Part shown: piece after piece, positions 46,115 to 54,475 of the stretch
How positions within the stretch are numbered: the first letter of the stretch is position 1
Layout: each line of letters starts with the position of its first letter
Assembly: GCF_900129665.1 (NCBI RefSeq)
Contig: NZ_FQWL01000005.1
Coordinates: 1 to 64,000 of the forward strand
Reading direction: 5' to 3'
DNA: 64,000 nucleotides
Source: Flagellimonas flava
GTDB lineage: Bacteria > Bacteroidota > Bacteroidia > Flavobacteriales > Flavobacteriaceae
The notes under the pieces: generated by a model
Told to the model about the DNA's origin: nothing
Seen by the model: only the letters and a program-made list of their open reading frames with translations
Databases searched by the model: none
Made by a program: the position numbers and the translations under genes

Positions 46115-47467
46115 ATGAATACACAAAAACAAAAAATTGGCAACTGGTTCAAAAACTCCATCTCTGCCAAGATGCTCATGGTCGGATTTTTAATCTTAAT
46201 TCTATTGATTCCCCTCGGATTTGTAAAAGACCTTATCCGGGAAAGAGGGTTTCGCCAGCACGAGGTCATTGAAGAAATCAACTCCAAATGGGGCAAACAA
46301 GTGGTCATGAACGGCCCTATCTTAAAAGTTCCCTATAACGTATTTGTTGAGGAAAAGGTATTTGATGAAAAGACCAAGACCTTTTTAAAAAGTCAGAAAG
46401 CCGTGCGGCACCATGCCTATTTTTTTCCTTGGGAACTCCATATTGATTCCAATGTGGAAACACAGCCCCTGGAAAGGGGTATTTACGAGTCCGTAGTATT
46501 TACCGCGAAGACCAAGATGAAGGGGTCATTTGCCAAATTGAATTTTTCCGCAAACGAAGTGCAAGAGGAAAACATCCTTTGGGACAAGGCAACGGTCCTG
46601 TTTAAGACCAGCAACCTCAAAGGCATCCGAAATACGGTCAAAGTGAAGCTGGGTGCGGAGGAATATGCGTTAAAGCCCAAGTTCGACAATAGTTATATGA
46701 ACACTCTGGAATCCGGTTTTCTAAAAGATTTGAAATCCATTCAAGAAGGTTCCATATCTTTTTCTTCATCTGTGGATATTAATGGAAGCAGTACACTACA
46801 GTTTATCCCTATTGGGAAGGAAACCCAAGTTTTCATGAAATCGAACTGGCACTCTCCTAGCTTCAACGGCAACTTTTTACCCGAAACGGAAAGGAAGAAA
46901 ATCAGTGCTTCCGGTTTTGAGGCACATTGGAAGGTTTTGGAAACCAACCGTAGGTTTGGTCAGTATTTCTTTGACAATTTGCCGGATCTATCAGAATTCT
47001 CTTTGGGAACAGAATTTATGGTGCCGGTTGATGACTATCAAAAAACCGAGCGTACCAGCAAATATGGCCTCATGATCATTGGACTTACCTTGCTTGTTTT
47101 TCTTTTGATCCAAATCAGTAGTAAAATTGTCATACACCCTTTCCAATACCTCATGATCGGCTTGGCTTTGGTGATGTTCTACACCTTGTTGATTTCCATT
47201 TCAGAACATCGGAACTATCTATTTGCATATCTCGTTGCAGGTATTGCAGTAGTGGGCCTTATTACTATCTATTCCCGTTCCATTTTGAAAAATCCAAAAT
47301 TCACTTTGCTCGTTCTAGGGTCCATGTTTAGCTTGTATGCATTCATCTTTGTCATCATACAATTGGAAGACTATGCCCTCCTTGTTGGTAGTATTGGACT
47401 GTTTGTAATCTTGGGCACCATCATGTTTACTTCTCGAAAAATTGACTGGTCAGGAGGCACAAACTAA
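46115..47467 (+). CDS. creD: Cell envelope integrity protein CreD
   Basis: This 450-residue inner-membrane protein has an N-terminal anchor (MLMVGFLILILLIPLGFVKDLI) and a large periplasmic domain beginning ERGFRQHEVIEEINSKWGKQVVMNGPILKVPY. WHSPSFNGNFLPETERKISASGFEAHWKV-type residues follow, and then the conserved VPVDDYQKTERTSKYGLMIIGLTLLVFLL leading into about six membrane segments. CreD is tied to envelope stress and beta-lactam response in proteobacteria. Here the regulator is a winged-helix protein, not CreBC. Confidence 0.93.
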   Translation: MNTQKQKIGNWFKNSISAKMLMVGFLILILLIPLGFVKDLIRERGFRQHEVIEEINSKWGKQVVMNGPILKVPYNVFVEEKVFDEKTKTFLKSQKAVRHHAYFFPWELHIDSNVETQPLERGIYESVVFTAKTKMKGSFAKLNFSANEVQEENILWDKATVLFKTSNLKGIRNTVKVKLGAEEYALKPKFDNSYMNTLESGFLKDLKSIQEGSISFSSSVDINGSSTLQFIPIGKETQVFMKSNWHSPSFNGNFLPETERKKISASGFEAHWKVLETNRRFGQYFFDNLPDLSEFSLGTEFMVPVDDYQKTERTSKYGLMIIGLTLLVFLLIQISSKIVIHPFQYLMIGLALVMFYTLLISISEHRNYLFAYLVAGIAVVGLITIYSRSILKNPKFTLLVLGSMFSLYAFIFVIIQLEDYALLVGSIGLFVILGTIMFTSRKIDWSGGTN

Positions 47468-47581
47468 TCATTCACTATCCAAATGCTGTCTTGGATTCCC
47501 ATCGCAGCATTTTTGGAGATGTCGAAATGGTTTGTTAACCAAAAAACTATCATTTTCAACTCATTCTGGTATAGGGTTTTA

Positions 47582-47589
47582 TACCTTTG
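47582..47589 (+). promoter_or_regulatory. -7 element of the phosphoesterase gene
   Basis: TACCTTTG is an exact TAnnTTTG, 14 bases before the ATG at 47604, and supports that start. Confidence 0.5.
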
Positions 47590-47603
47590 AAAAAACCAAC
47601 AAC

Positions 47604-48716
47604 ATGAAAAACCAACTTCTTTTTCTCTCCCTTATTTCTTCTGTTTTCCTAACGGCCCAAGACCATTCGCACAGATTCCCTGGAGCCATTTCATTTCCGG
47701 ATGTGCCGGGATACAAGACATTAAAAACCGATTTTCACCAGCACACTGTTTTTTCAGACGGTAACGTGTGGCCTACCATCCGGGTCATGGAAGCTTTGCG
47801 CGATAATCTGGACGTTATTTCCCTTACCGAACATCTAGAGTATCAACCGCACTCCGAAGATATTCCGCATCCAGACCGGAACAGGGCTTATGAATTGGCA
47901 CTGAACGAGGCCAAAGACCACGACTTACTGGTCATCAACGGATCGGAAATAACCCGTAGTGAGCCTATGGGACATAGCAATGCGATATTTATAACAAATG
48001 CCAATACACTGCTAACCGAAAAAGCTAAAGATGCTTTTGCCGCTGCCAAGAAGCAAAATGCCTTTGTCTTTTGGAACCATCCTGCCTGGTATCCCCAAAA
48101 CCCAAACGGAAATCCTTATTTGAGCGATTTTCAGAAAAAGCGCATTAAAAATGGAGAGCTGCACGGCATTGAGGTTATCAATGAGCGCGACTATGCCGAG
48201 GAGTCCCTGGCCCTGGCCTTGGAAAACAACCTGACCATTATGGGAACCAGCGATATTCATGGGTTAATAGATTGGCACTATACGGAAAAAGGCCATGATC
48301 GCCCCATAACCTTGGTCTTTGCAAAGGAGAAAACCGCCTCAAGCGTTAAAGAGGCCTTATTTGCGGGCCGTACTGTTGCGGTTTTTAATAATTTGTTGGT
48401 GGGAAAAGAAGAAAATCTAATACCACTACTCGAAGCTTGTATTAAAATTTCAGATGTCTCGTACATTCCCAATACCCAAGTGTTGAAGGTTACGCTTGAA
48501 AACGTATCCAGTGCCGATCTCTTGTTCAAAAACCAGATGCCCTATACGTTTTATTCCAGTCCAGAGGTGTTCACCGTTCCGGCTATGGGGACCAAAACAC
48601 TACAGATAAAGACGTTGGAGGTGTTGGGAGAAATTGAACTGAAATTAAGTGCCATTAAAACCTACGTAGCACCAAAGACACATGCTGTTTTAAGTAGAAA
48701 AGTTAAAGTTGACTAG
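47604..48716 (+). CDS. PHP-domain phosphoesterase (Sb-PDE-like), exported
   Basis: I start it at 47604 (370 residues), giving the signal peptide MKNQLLFLSLISSVFLTAQ. A longer frame back to 47442 would overlap creD. The PHP domain is TDFHQHTVFSDGNVWPTIRVMEALRDNLDVISLTEHLEY, with the His and Asp metal ligands. NGSEITRSEPMGHSNAIFI, FWNHPAWYPQ and GTSDIHGLIDWHYTE supply further ligands. The C-terminal ~100 residues form a beta domain. The family contains broad phosphodiesterases. The substrate is unknown. Confidence 0.88.
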   Translation: MKNQLLFLSLISSVFLTAQDHSHRFPGAISFPDVPGYKTLKTDFHQHTVFSDGNVWPTIRVMEALRDNLDVISLTEHLEYQPHSEDIPHPDRNRAYELALNEAKDHDLLVINGSEITRSEPMGHSNAIFITNANTLLTEKAKDAFAAAKKQNAFVFWNHPAWYPQNPNGNPYLSDFQKKRIKNGELHGIEVINERDYAEESLALALENNLTIMGTSDIHGLIDWHYTEKGHDRPITLVFAKEKTASSVKEALFAGRTVAVFNNLLVGKEENLIPLLEACIKISDVSYIPNTQVLKVTLENVSSADLLFKNQMPYTFYSSPEVFTVPAMGTKTLQIKTLEVLGEIELKLSAIKTYVAPKTHAVLSRKVKVD

Positions 48717-49016
48717 TTAGGCAACAGAAAAAAGCCGGGATCCGTTGATTTCCCGATCAAAATCGGCCTTTATTTTTTCAATGATATCGAATGGGGTTTG
48801 TTCAGAAATCCAAATCCATTCATTCTTTAAGTCCACGTCAAAATAAAAGTTTGAAAAATCCAACAGATGATCTCCATCAAATTGAGATAGGAGGAACCTC
48901 GTGATTCGCGGTCTAAGCCTATATTCTAAATCAATACAGACTTTTTTGGTAGCCGGATCGGAAGTTCCAGGATTGAGCCAATTGAATGTCACTGTTTTGG
49001 ATATTAGGAAGCCCAA
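48717..49016 (-). CDS. Short hypothetical protein with uncertain start
   Basis: The frame encodes about 99 residues from a TTG at 49016. No ATG is present. Reading further upstream adds IPNWIGFFLILG, which would make a membrane anchor but has no ATG either before a TAG stop, so the real start is uncertain. The C-terminal part (LDFSNFYFDVDLKNEWIWISEQTPFDIIEKIKADFDREINGS) looks like a genuine protein. It is convergent with the phosphoesterase, with no base between stops. No family is recognised. Confidence 0.5.
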   Translation of the reverse strand: MGFLISKTVTFNWLNPGTSDPATKKVCIDLEYRLRPRITRFLLSQFDGDHLLDFSNFYFDVDLKNEWIWISEQTPFDIIEKIKADFDREINGSRLFSVA

Positions 49017-49074
49017 GATAAGAAAAAAACCTATCCAATTGGGTATGACCTAAATAGCTTCGACCAACACCAAT

Positions 49075-50280
49075 TTATTCCAGACCATCCACGTAATCCT
49101 GCAAATAAGCGTAACGTTTGGTAAGCTTCCCATTTTGTGTCATTCTGGCCCGTTCCAAGATGCCGTCTTCGTCCCCATTAAAAAATGCGGGAATCACATA
49201 TTTGGAAAATGCCTCTCCAAAACCGTTACTGGCATCGCGGGGCAACTCGCAAGGGAGATTGTCCACGGCCATTACGGCAATGGCATCCGGGTTTTTAAAA
49301 TCCACCTCGGTTTCGGATTGGGGGTCATAGCCATAAACGGGGTCCGCCACCTCAGAAGGGCGAATGGTGGAAGCCACAGGTCCGTCTATATCACAGCTAA
49401 TATCCGCTACCACCCTGATTTTAAAGTTAGGGTGTCTGGCATCCTCCCGGGTGTAGAGATAGGGTGCCCCGTCACCGTAAAAGTGCCCGGCGATGTAAAA
49501 GTCGGTCACTTCCGCAAAGCGGAAAAAGTTGGATTTGTATTCTTCGGGGTTGGCGAAGAAATCGGCCTTGTTGCCCCGAACCCCATCTTTACGTTTATTG
49601 TATTCTGATGCGTCTATTTGGCAATACACCGGTTCGTTGAACGATTCGTTTAGGTAGTCACCCACATTGACCCGCTTTAGGTCCATGGCATCCAGCATTT
49701 CACGAGATCCATTACCTACCCTACCCCTGCCGGTCAGCAGGATTTTGATGTTGGGCAGTTTTATCTTATTGAGCTCATCTATCAACGCTTGTTGATCCTT
49801 TAGGGTTTCCGCCTTGGGCAGGTCGAAACTCCCGTATTTAAGTCCGTATGCCCTAAATCCGTTGTAGGCCCCCACAATACCCGCATAGCGCCCAAAGGCC
49901 ACCAAACGTTGCCCCTTGGGATTGGTGATAACCTCATGATCATAGAGCTCAATGTTCTTTTTCAGAATGGCACGAAGCAAATCCCGGTTATAGGTTTGTT
50001 TTTTAATGGTGTGGGAGAAGAAGAAGTATTTTTTATTGGGAATAAGGGCATCAATGGGCACTTCCTTTACGCCTAGGAGCACATCGGCATCCTGCATAGC
50101 GGAGACCACAGGGATGTCCATTTCGGCATATTCATCATCGGTGAAGACCCTAATGGGCGAAGTTTCGACCAAAATCTGCGCCTCTGGAAAGGCTTGGAGC
50201 ACATTTTGACATTCGGTCGGAGATAGCACTACTCTGCGATCTGGCGGGGACTTTCTTTCTTGGATGATGCCGAATTTCAT
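49075..50280 (-). CDS. Saccharopine dehydrogenase-like NAD(P)-dependent oxidoreductase
   Basis: This 401-residue enzyme has the AlaDH/PNT N-terminal pattern: FGIIQERKSPPDRRVVLSPTEC, then VEVSP-like ILVETSPIRVFTDDEY and ADVLLGVKEVPIDALIPNKKYFFFSHTIKKQTYNRDLL. LVAFGRYAGIVGAYNGFRAYG precedes the Rossmann loop ILLTGRGRVGNGSREMLDAM. This is the LYS1-like plan. It may reduce an imine to an amino acid, but the substrate is unknown. A near-ideal promoter lies at 50313-50344. Confidence 0.87.
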   Translation of the reverse strand: MKFGIIQERKSPPDRRVVLSPTECQNVLQAFPEAQILVETSPIRVFTDDEYAEMDIPVVSAMQDADVLLGVKEVPIDALIPNKKYFFFSHTIKKQTYNRDLLRAILKKNIELYDHEVITNPKGQRLVAFGRYAGIVGAYNGFRAYGLKYGSFDLPKAETLKDQQALIDELNKIKLPNIKILLTGRGRVGNGSREMLDAMDLKRVNVGDYLNESFNEPVYCQIDASEYNKRKDGVRGNKADFFANPEEYKSNFFRFAEVTDFYIAGHFYGDGAPYLYTREDARHPNFKIRVVADISCDIDGPVASTIRPSEVADPVYGYDPQSETEVDFKNPDAIAVMAVDNLPCELPRDASNGFGEAFSKYVIPAFFNGDEDGILERARMTQNGKLTKRYAYLQDYVDGLE

Positions 50281-50312
50281 GAATTATATAACTTTTTGGT
50301 TGACTATTGTTA

Positions 50313-50344
50313 CAAACATAACTTTTTGAAAGCAGGATTTCAAA
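50313..50344 (-). promoter_or_regulatory. Promoter of the saccharopine dehydrogenase-like gene
   Basis: On the minus strand TTTG (50341-50344), exactly 20 bases, then TATGTTTG (50313-50320) match the full Bacteroidota consensus. It lies 32 bases before the ATG at 50280. Confidence 0.78.
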
Positions 50345-50369
50345 ACTTTTTTTGGAATGCTTTTTGGGG

Positions 50370-50377
50370 TACCTTTG
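50370..50377 (+). promoter_or_regulatory. Candidate -7 element of a plus-strand transcript
   Basis: TACCTTTG is an exact TAnnTTTG, facing away from the minus-strand promoter at 50313. No gene starts close behind it, so it may drive a non-coding RNA or the tmRNA leader. The nearest TTTG (50351) is only 15 bases away, shorter than usual. Confidence 0.4.
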
Positions 50378-50383
50378 CAGGCC

Positions 50384-50493
50384 TTGCTTAGTTTTAAAGC
50401 ATGGCAAACGTACGCAATTTGTACGATTTTTGCGTTAGGGATAGCGGCACGTACCCCGCCAAAGGCGTGTACAGCCAATAGCCTGGTGCCCCG
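50384..50493 (+). ncRNA. Candidate structured RNA or conserved element in the ssrA upstream region
   Basis: Hairpins follow a possible promoter: CGTAC/GTACG at about 50409-50425, then GCGTTAGGGATAG (50432-50444), a stem GTAC..CGCC/GGCG.GTAC (50451-50472) and ATAGCCTGGTGCCCCG (50478-50493). The GCGTTAGGGAT...ATAGC...GCCC arrangement looks like a sequence I remember as frequent in flavobacterial genomes. I cannot name it with certainty. Ends are estimated. The rest of the 50281-50704 gap holds the two promoters, the palindrome at 50551 and no convincing gene. Confidence 0.35.
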
Positions 50494-50550
50494 AAACCTA
50501 AGCTCTTTGAAACCATTTGGTGAAAAAGATTGGTGAAGGGGCGAACGCCC

Positions 50551-50592
50551 ACTTCTCGATACATCCCGAAACAAGTTCGGGACACTCGAAGT
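50551..50592. repeat. REP-like imperfect palindrome
   Basis: The outer arms ACTTCTCGA and TCGAAGT enclose a perfect inner stem TCCCGAA (50564-50570) / TTCGGGA (50576-50582). This form (CTTCTCGAta...CCCGA...TCGGG...CTCGAAGTG) resembles dispersed intergenic palindromes of flavobacteria. Only one copy is in the window. Confidence 0.6.
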
Positions 50593-50704
50593 GACGTCAG
50601 TTCTTTGATAAAAAAATGAGAGGATTTTGTCCATCTTCCCAGCCCAAGGCAGGTTCGATGGTCGTAATTCGTTTACGGTAAGCAAAGCGTACCTAACTCA
50701 TTAC

Positions 50705-51100
50705 GGGGCCGACTGGTTTTGACAGCGAGACCATTGGCAATGTAAGCATGTCGAGCGCTGGGATACAGCTCGTTAATCTCATTTTCCACACTTTTAATTG
50801 GCGATAATAATTACGCTCTTGCCGCATAATCTGAATTATAGTAAGATTTGCCTCGTCCTTACTAGGTAGGGAAGCGAGATGTTCCTGGATAGCCCTTGTT
50901 GACGGCGATCCGTTTTGGAGCACCATAAAAGTCAACATAAGGGTACGGCTCGCTTTGGCAGTACCACTAAAATTTTAAGAAGCTAAGTGTACAATAGGCG
51001 GTCTTTGGTCGGTTGTGCATCTAAAATTGAACATAGACTAAGCATGTAGAAAGCATTGACTTTGCTTGTTTGGACGGGAGTTCGATTCTCCCCGGCTCCA
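50705..51100 (+). ncRNA. ssrA: Transfer-messenger RNA (tmRNA)
   Basis: The tmRNA rescues stalled ribosomes by tagging unfinished proteins. The 5' end GGGGCC pairs with the 3' GGCTCC, followed by the discriminator A; CCA is not encoded. The T arm reads GGGAGTTCGATTCTCCC. The tag frame at 50800-50829 codes GDNNYALAA and stop, the flavobacterial kind of tag. The start of the RNA resembles the tRNA-Ala-like D loop (GACTGGTTTTGACAG). It is followed by a 14-bp terminator stem. A tyrosine recombinase gene lies 237 bases beyond the 3' end, so this gene is likely an island attachment site. Confidence 0.95.
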
Positions 51101-51123
51101 CTTTTAGAACACCAAATTAGACT

Positions 51124-51160
51124 AAAATCCTGTAAATTGCTGATTTACAGGATTTTTTAA
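51124..51160 (+). terminator. Intrinsic terminator of ssrA
   Basis: A perfect 14-bp stem, AAAATCCTGTAAAT (51124-51137) and ATTTACAGGATTTT (51143-51156), has a 5-base loop and runs into T residues. Confidence 0.9.
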
Positions 51161-51210
51161 TTTTATATGGTTTCATTTATACCCAAATAATATCATTTAA
51201 AATGCCACCT

Positions 51211-51330
51211 AATCGACACCTATTTTAAAAATAAAATGCGGTGTCGATTTCTCTGTAATTTACTATTTTTCAATTAATTAAAAGATTATGTAATTTCTTT
51301 TTATTATCTTTAAAAGGTACAAATCGACAC
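51211..51330. repeat. Three copies of AATCGACAC upstream of the integrase
   Basis: AATCGACAC occurs at 51211-51219 and 51322-51330, and its exact reverse complement GTGTCGATT at 51241-51249. The first two form an inverted repeat with a 21-base spacer. They lie between the tmRNA and the recombinase gene, where arm-type integrase sites or an operator are expected. Confidence 0.6.
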
Positions 51331-51337
51331 TTAAAAA

Positions 51338-52579
51338 ATGGTAAGTACGTTTTCAACACTATTCTATATAAAAAATGAGCGTAGGGATAAGAACGGAAAA
51401 GCAGGCTTATACCTAAGGATTACGGTAGATGGGAGGCGAACATCAATAAGTTTGCACCGAAAAGTCGATCCGTCCAAATGGGACTCGCGGATGAATAAAT
51501 TAAAAGGGAAAGGTGTTGAAGCCGAAGAATTGAATCGCTTTATGACCACAATACGGCATAAGATAAATAGAATACAACATGAATTAATAGAAGGGGGAAA
51601 ACCATTTACGGCCCTTGATGTCAAAAACATTTATTTAGGCAAAGACAAAGAGGTTAAAATGCTTCTGGTTGTATTTGATGAACACAACCGCCAAATGAAA
51701 AAACTGGTAGATAAGGAATTTGCCATCGGTACCTGGAAGCGGTACTTCACCACCAGAAACCATATTGCGGAATTCATTCGCCATGAATACAAGAGGGAAG
51801 ACTTACCGTTCCAGGATGTAGACCTGAAGTTCATTACCCGATTTGAATACTTTATGAAATCGGTGAAAGATTGTAATCACAACAGCGCATTAAAATACAT
51901 CAACAACTTTAAAAAGATTGTCCGCCTGGCGGTTGCCAACGGGTGGATAGCCAGAGATCCTTTTTACAATTACAAGGTTAAGTTTAAATGGGTAGACCGT
52001 GAATTTCTCTCTACAGAAGAATTGCAACGCCTGGTAGATCTTGAAATTAACTGGCCACGAATTGATATGGTTAGGGATATGTTTGTCTTCTGTTGCTATA
52101 CAGGGCTAGCTTATATTGATGTGAAGAACTTGACTCAGGATAATTTGGTTAGAAATATTGATGGAGAGCTCTGGATAGAAGCCAAACGGACCAAAACTGA
52201 TGCTAAATTTAGCATTCCCCTACTGCCAAATGCCTTGGCCATCCTGGCGAAGCACAAACACCATCCCAAAGTGATGAACGGGGAATGTGTTCTTCCCATA
52301 TTGAGTAACCAAAAATCCAATGCTTATCTCAAAGAAATTGCTGATTTATGCGGTATCAAAAAGAACCTTACTACGCATCTTGCCAGACATACTTTTGCCA
52401 CTACTGTAACTCTTTCCAATGGTGTACCAATTGAAACTGTAGGAAAAATGTTAGGTCATAAAAATCTTAGAGCTACACAACATTATGCTAAGATCATAAA
52501 TAAGAAGGTGGGCGAGGATATGGCAATTTTAAAGGAAAAGTTGACTAGCGCCGAGGTAAACAAAAAAACTTCTAATTAG
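51338..52579 (+). CDS. Tyrosine recombinase / integrase of an ssrA-integrated element
   Basis: This 413-residue site-specific recombinase starts at the ATG at 51338. The arm-binding N-terminus reads FYIKNERRDKNGKAGLYLRITVDGRRTSISLHRKVDPSKWD. A SAM-like core-binding domain follows (NHIAEFIRHEYKREDLPFQDVDLKFITRFEYFM). The catalytic domain has HLARHTFAT (H-x-x-R), LGHKN and the nucleophile Tyr in TQHYAKI. The first Arg is replaced: CCYTGLAYIDVKNL has Ala where lambda-type enzymes have Arg. A missing first Arg is known from IntDOT-like Bacteroidota integrases. The position just downstream of the tmRNA 3' end suggests that the element uses ssrA as its target. Confidence 0.92.
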   Translation: MVSTFSTLFYIKNERRDKNGKAGLYLRITVDGRRTSISLHRKVDPSKWDSRMNKLKGKGVEAEELNRFMTTIRHKINRIQHELIEGGKPFTALDVKNIYLGKDKEVKMLLVVFDEHNRQMKKLVDKEFAIGTWKRYFTTRNHIAEFIRHEYKREDLPFQDVDLKFITRFEYFMKSVKDCNHNSALKYINNFKKIVRLAVANGWIARDPFYNYKVKFKWVDREFLSTEELQRLVDLEINWPRIDMVRDMFVFCCYTGLAYIDVKNLTQDNLVRNIDGELWIEAKRTKTDAKFSIPLLPNALAILAKHKHHPKVMNGECVLPILSNQKSNAYLKEIADLCGIKKNLTTHLARHTFATTVTLSNGVPIETVGKMLGHKNLRATQHYAKIINKKVGEDMAILKEKLTSAEVNKKTSN

Positions 52580-52678
52580 AGTAAGGTCCAGTATAGACGT
52601 AAATTTTTTTGCTAACTTTTATGTTATAGCATATTTTTTGCCTATAATTTCTTCCAAAATCCCATAGATTGAAACAAA

Positions 52679-54451
52679 CTAAAGTTGAGAAATTCTCTCA
52701 ATTAAAAAGCTAAAGTTAGTACTCCTCATATCCCTCATACAATATAAAAGTGAAAGTTTAGCTATCCTTGAATTGGTTGCAATGATTTCTTCTTTAATTG
52801 CGACATCCGAAGCTGATGAGTAAGAAAAGACAAAAACGATAGTCTTTGTCTTGAACAAATCGATAAAATCGCTTTCTCCCACAGGGATACTCTTGTCATC
52901 TCTATTATATGTAATTTCATTATCCTCGTAATTCTTGGAAACAGTGCTATAGTACTTTTTTAGTAGGGCATTGTCACTTTCATTTATTGCAGATTTAAGT
53001 ATTCTTGCAGCATTAACAATTTGATTTGAAAGAACTCTCAAATCTCTACCAAGATCTTTTTTCACATGATACAGATATATTGAATCTTCTGAAATTCTAA
53101 TTAGATCACAAATTTCGATTTGATTCAGAAGTTTGGTATCCGTCACTATAAAATTGTCAACATTCTTATATTCATCGTTGTAGCCCCCTTCTTTTGGAAC
53201 TAGATTAAGGTCCCAAGCTTCTAGCTTGTAATCTGGCACTATTGCATCAAAGTCAAATTCTGAAAAATATGTGTTTAGATGGTCATCAAAACCATCTCTA
53301 TATCGATACCAATCATTATCGATTTTGAAAAACTTGTTCCCATCAAACTCCACTTCTCCCCCAATCCATTTATCCAAAGAAACTTCATTCAAATAAGCTC
53401 CATCTTCAGTAATTTTATAACCTCCATAACAATTTTGTAGACCTTCCAAGAAAGTAGCTTCCGTCGAGGAATCTATTTTGTCCTCTGCCACCAATTGGGA
53501 TATGATTGAAGTAAAGCCAATTGAATATGCATAGGATATTTCTAGATAATCTCCATCAACATTGAATCTAGCCTCAATTGACCTCATATATTCGAATACG
53601 TCCGGATGATAAAAATCTATTGATTCTCCTTCCATATAAGAATTATAGGCCATCTTGATTAATTCTTCATTTAGGTTATCTCTTATTGCTCCCAATTCAC
53701 TCATAGAAAGCCTGTAAAACTGATTAAATTGAACACCTTCAAGTTCAAGTAATTCTTCAATTTTTAAAACTCTTTGTAGTAATTCATTATAATCAAAATT
53801 AGTTGACATTTCAATCGAGGAACTTCCATTTACAGATACTTTCCGAATATCATCCCGTTTTTTAACTATACCCAGTTTTTCGAAATTTTCTTCTTTTATT
53901 GAAGCCAACATTTTTTTATAAATTTTGCCAAAATCATCCTCATAGCTTAGATTGTAATTTTCTCTGAAATATCTCTCAGCTCCAAGCACTTCTCCGAAAA
54001 CCCCTCTTTCTTCTATTTGTCTTATTTCTGTTTCACTCTTGTTAACCAACCTCGATAATACCTCAAGACCAAAGAAGCGATCCATTAACTCTTCTAAGAT
54101 ATATCTTCCGAAATATCCCTTTGTAATAGCGTAAATCCTATTCTCACTATATAAGAAGAGTATGAACGATGAGTACTTTGCTTCCAATTCACCCAAGTCA
54201 TTTTCATTTGCAACAATTTCTGAAAGAAAATCAACCCACTTTGGATTTTTTTCTTGTGTTCTATAGACATATAGTTTAGGTGTATAACCATTTGAAGTCA
54301 GATTGGCATTTAAGGTGACGGAAACAAACTGATTTCCACTCTTCTCCCTATATTCATCAATCATTTTAGCAACCAACTCTTCAGAACCGGCATAATTCTC
54401 GACAACTATGTCTTGAAGTTTATAAAGCTTGGCATTTACACGTCGTGACAT
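52679..54451 (-). CDS. DUF6119/TIGR04141 family sporadically distributed protein
   Basis: This 590-residue protein has the plan of the TIGR04141/DUF6119 family. The N-terminus is KLYKLQDIVVENY, followed by PKWVDFLSEIVANENDLGELEAKYSSFILFLYSENRIYAITKGYFGRYILEELMDRFFGLEVLSRLVNKSETEIRQIEERGVFG. The C-terminal half has the conserved NFIVTDTKLLNQIEICDLIRISEDSIYLYHVKKDLGRDLRVLSNQIVNAARILKS. The segment E-x-CDL ... YHVK resembles the core of PD-(D/E)xK-like folds, but the nuclease idea is my inference. It is the last gene of a five-gene leftward operon. The function is unknown; the family is typical of genomic islands. Confidence 0.82.
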   Translation of the reverse strand: MSRRVNAKLYKLQDIVVENYAGSEELVAKMIDEYREKSGNQFVSVTLNANLTSNGYTPKLYVYRTQEKNPKWVDFLSEIVANENDLGELEAKYSSFILFLYSENRIYAITKGYFGRYILEELMDRFFGLEVLSRLVNKSETEIRQIEERGVFGEVLGAERYFRENYNLSYEDDFGKIYKKMLASIKEENFEKLGIVKKRDDIRKVSVNGSSSIEMSTNFDYNELLQRVLKIEELLELEGVQFNQFYRLSMSELGAIRDNLNEELIKMAYNSYMEGESIDFYHPDVFEYMRSIEARFNVDGDYLEISYAYSIGFTSIISQLVAEDKIDSSTEATFLEGLQNCYGGYKITEDGAYLNEVSLDKWIGGEVEFDGNKFFKIDNDWYRYRDGFDDHLNTYFSEFDFDAIVPDYKLEAWDLNLVPKEGGYNDEYKNVDNFIVTDTKLLNQIEICDLIRISEDSIYLYHVKKDLGRDLRVLSNQIVNAARILKSAINESDNALLKKYYSTVSKNYEDNEITYNRDDKSIPVGESDFIDLFKTKTIVFVFSYSSASDVAIKEEIIATNSRIAKLSLLYCMRDMRSTNFSFLIERISQL

Positions 54452-54475
54452 ATGATAAAGATTTGTTGTTTTAAT

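Noticed and set aside
50284-50685. Open frame of 133 residues on the minus strand between the saccharopine dehydrogenase-like gene and ssrA
   Set aside because: It runs through a promoter, palindromes and the candidate RNA, has no family-like residues and no plausible start signal.
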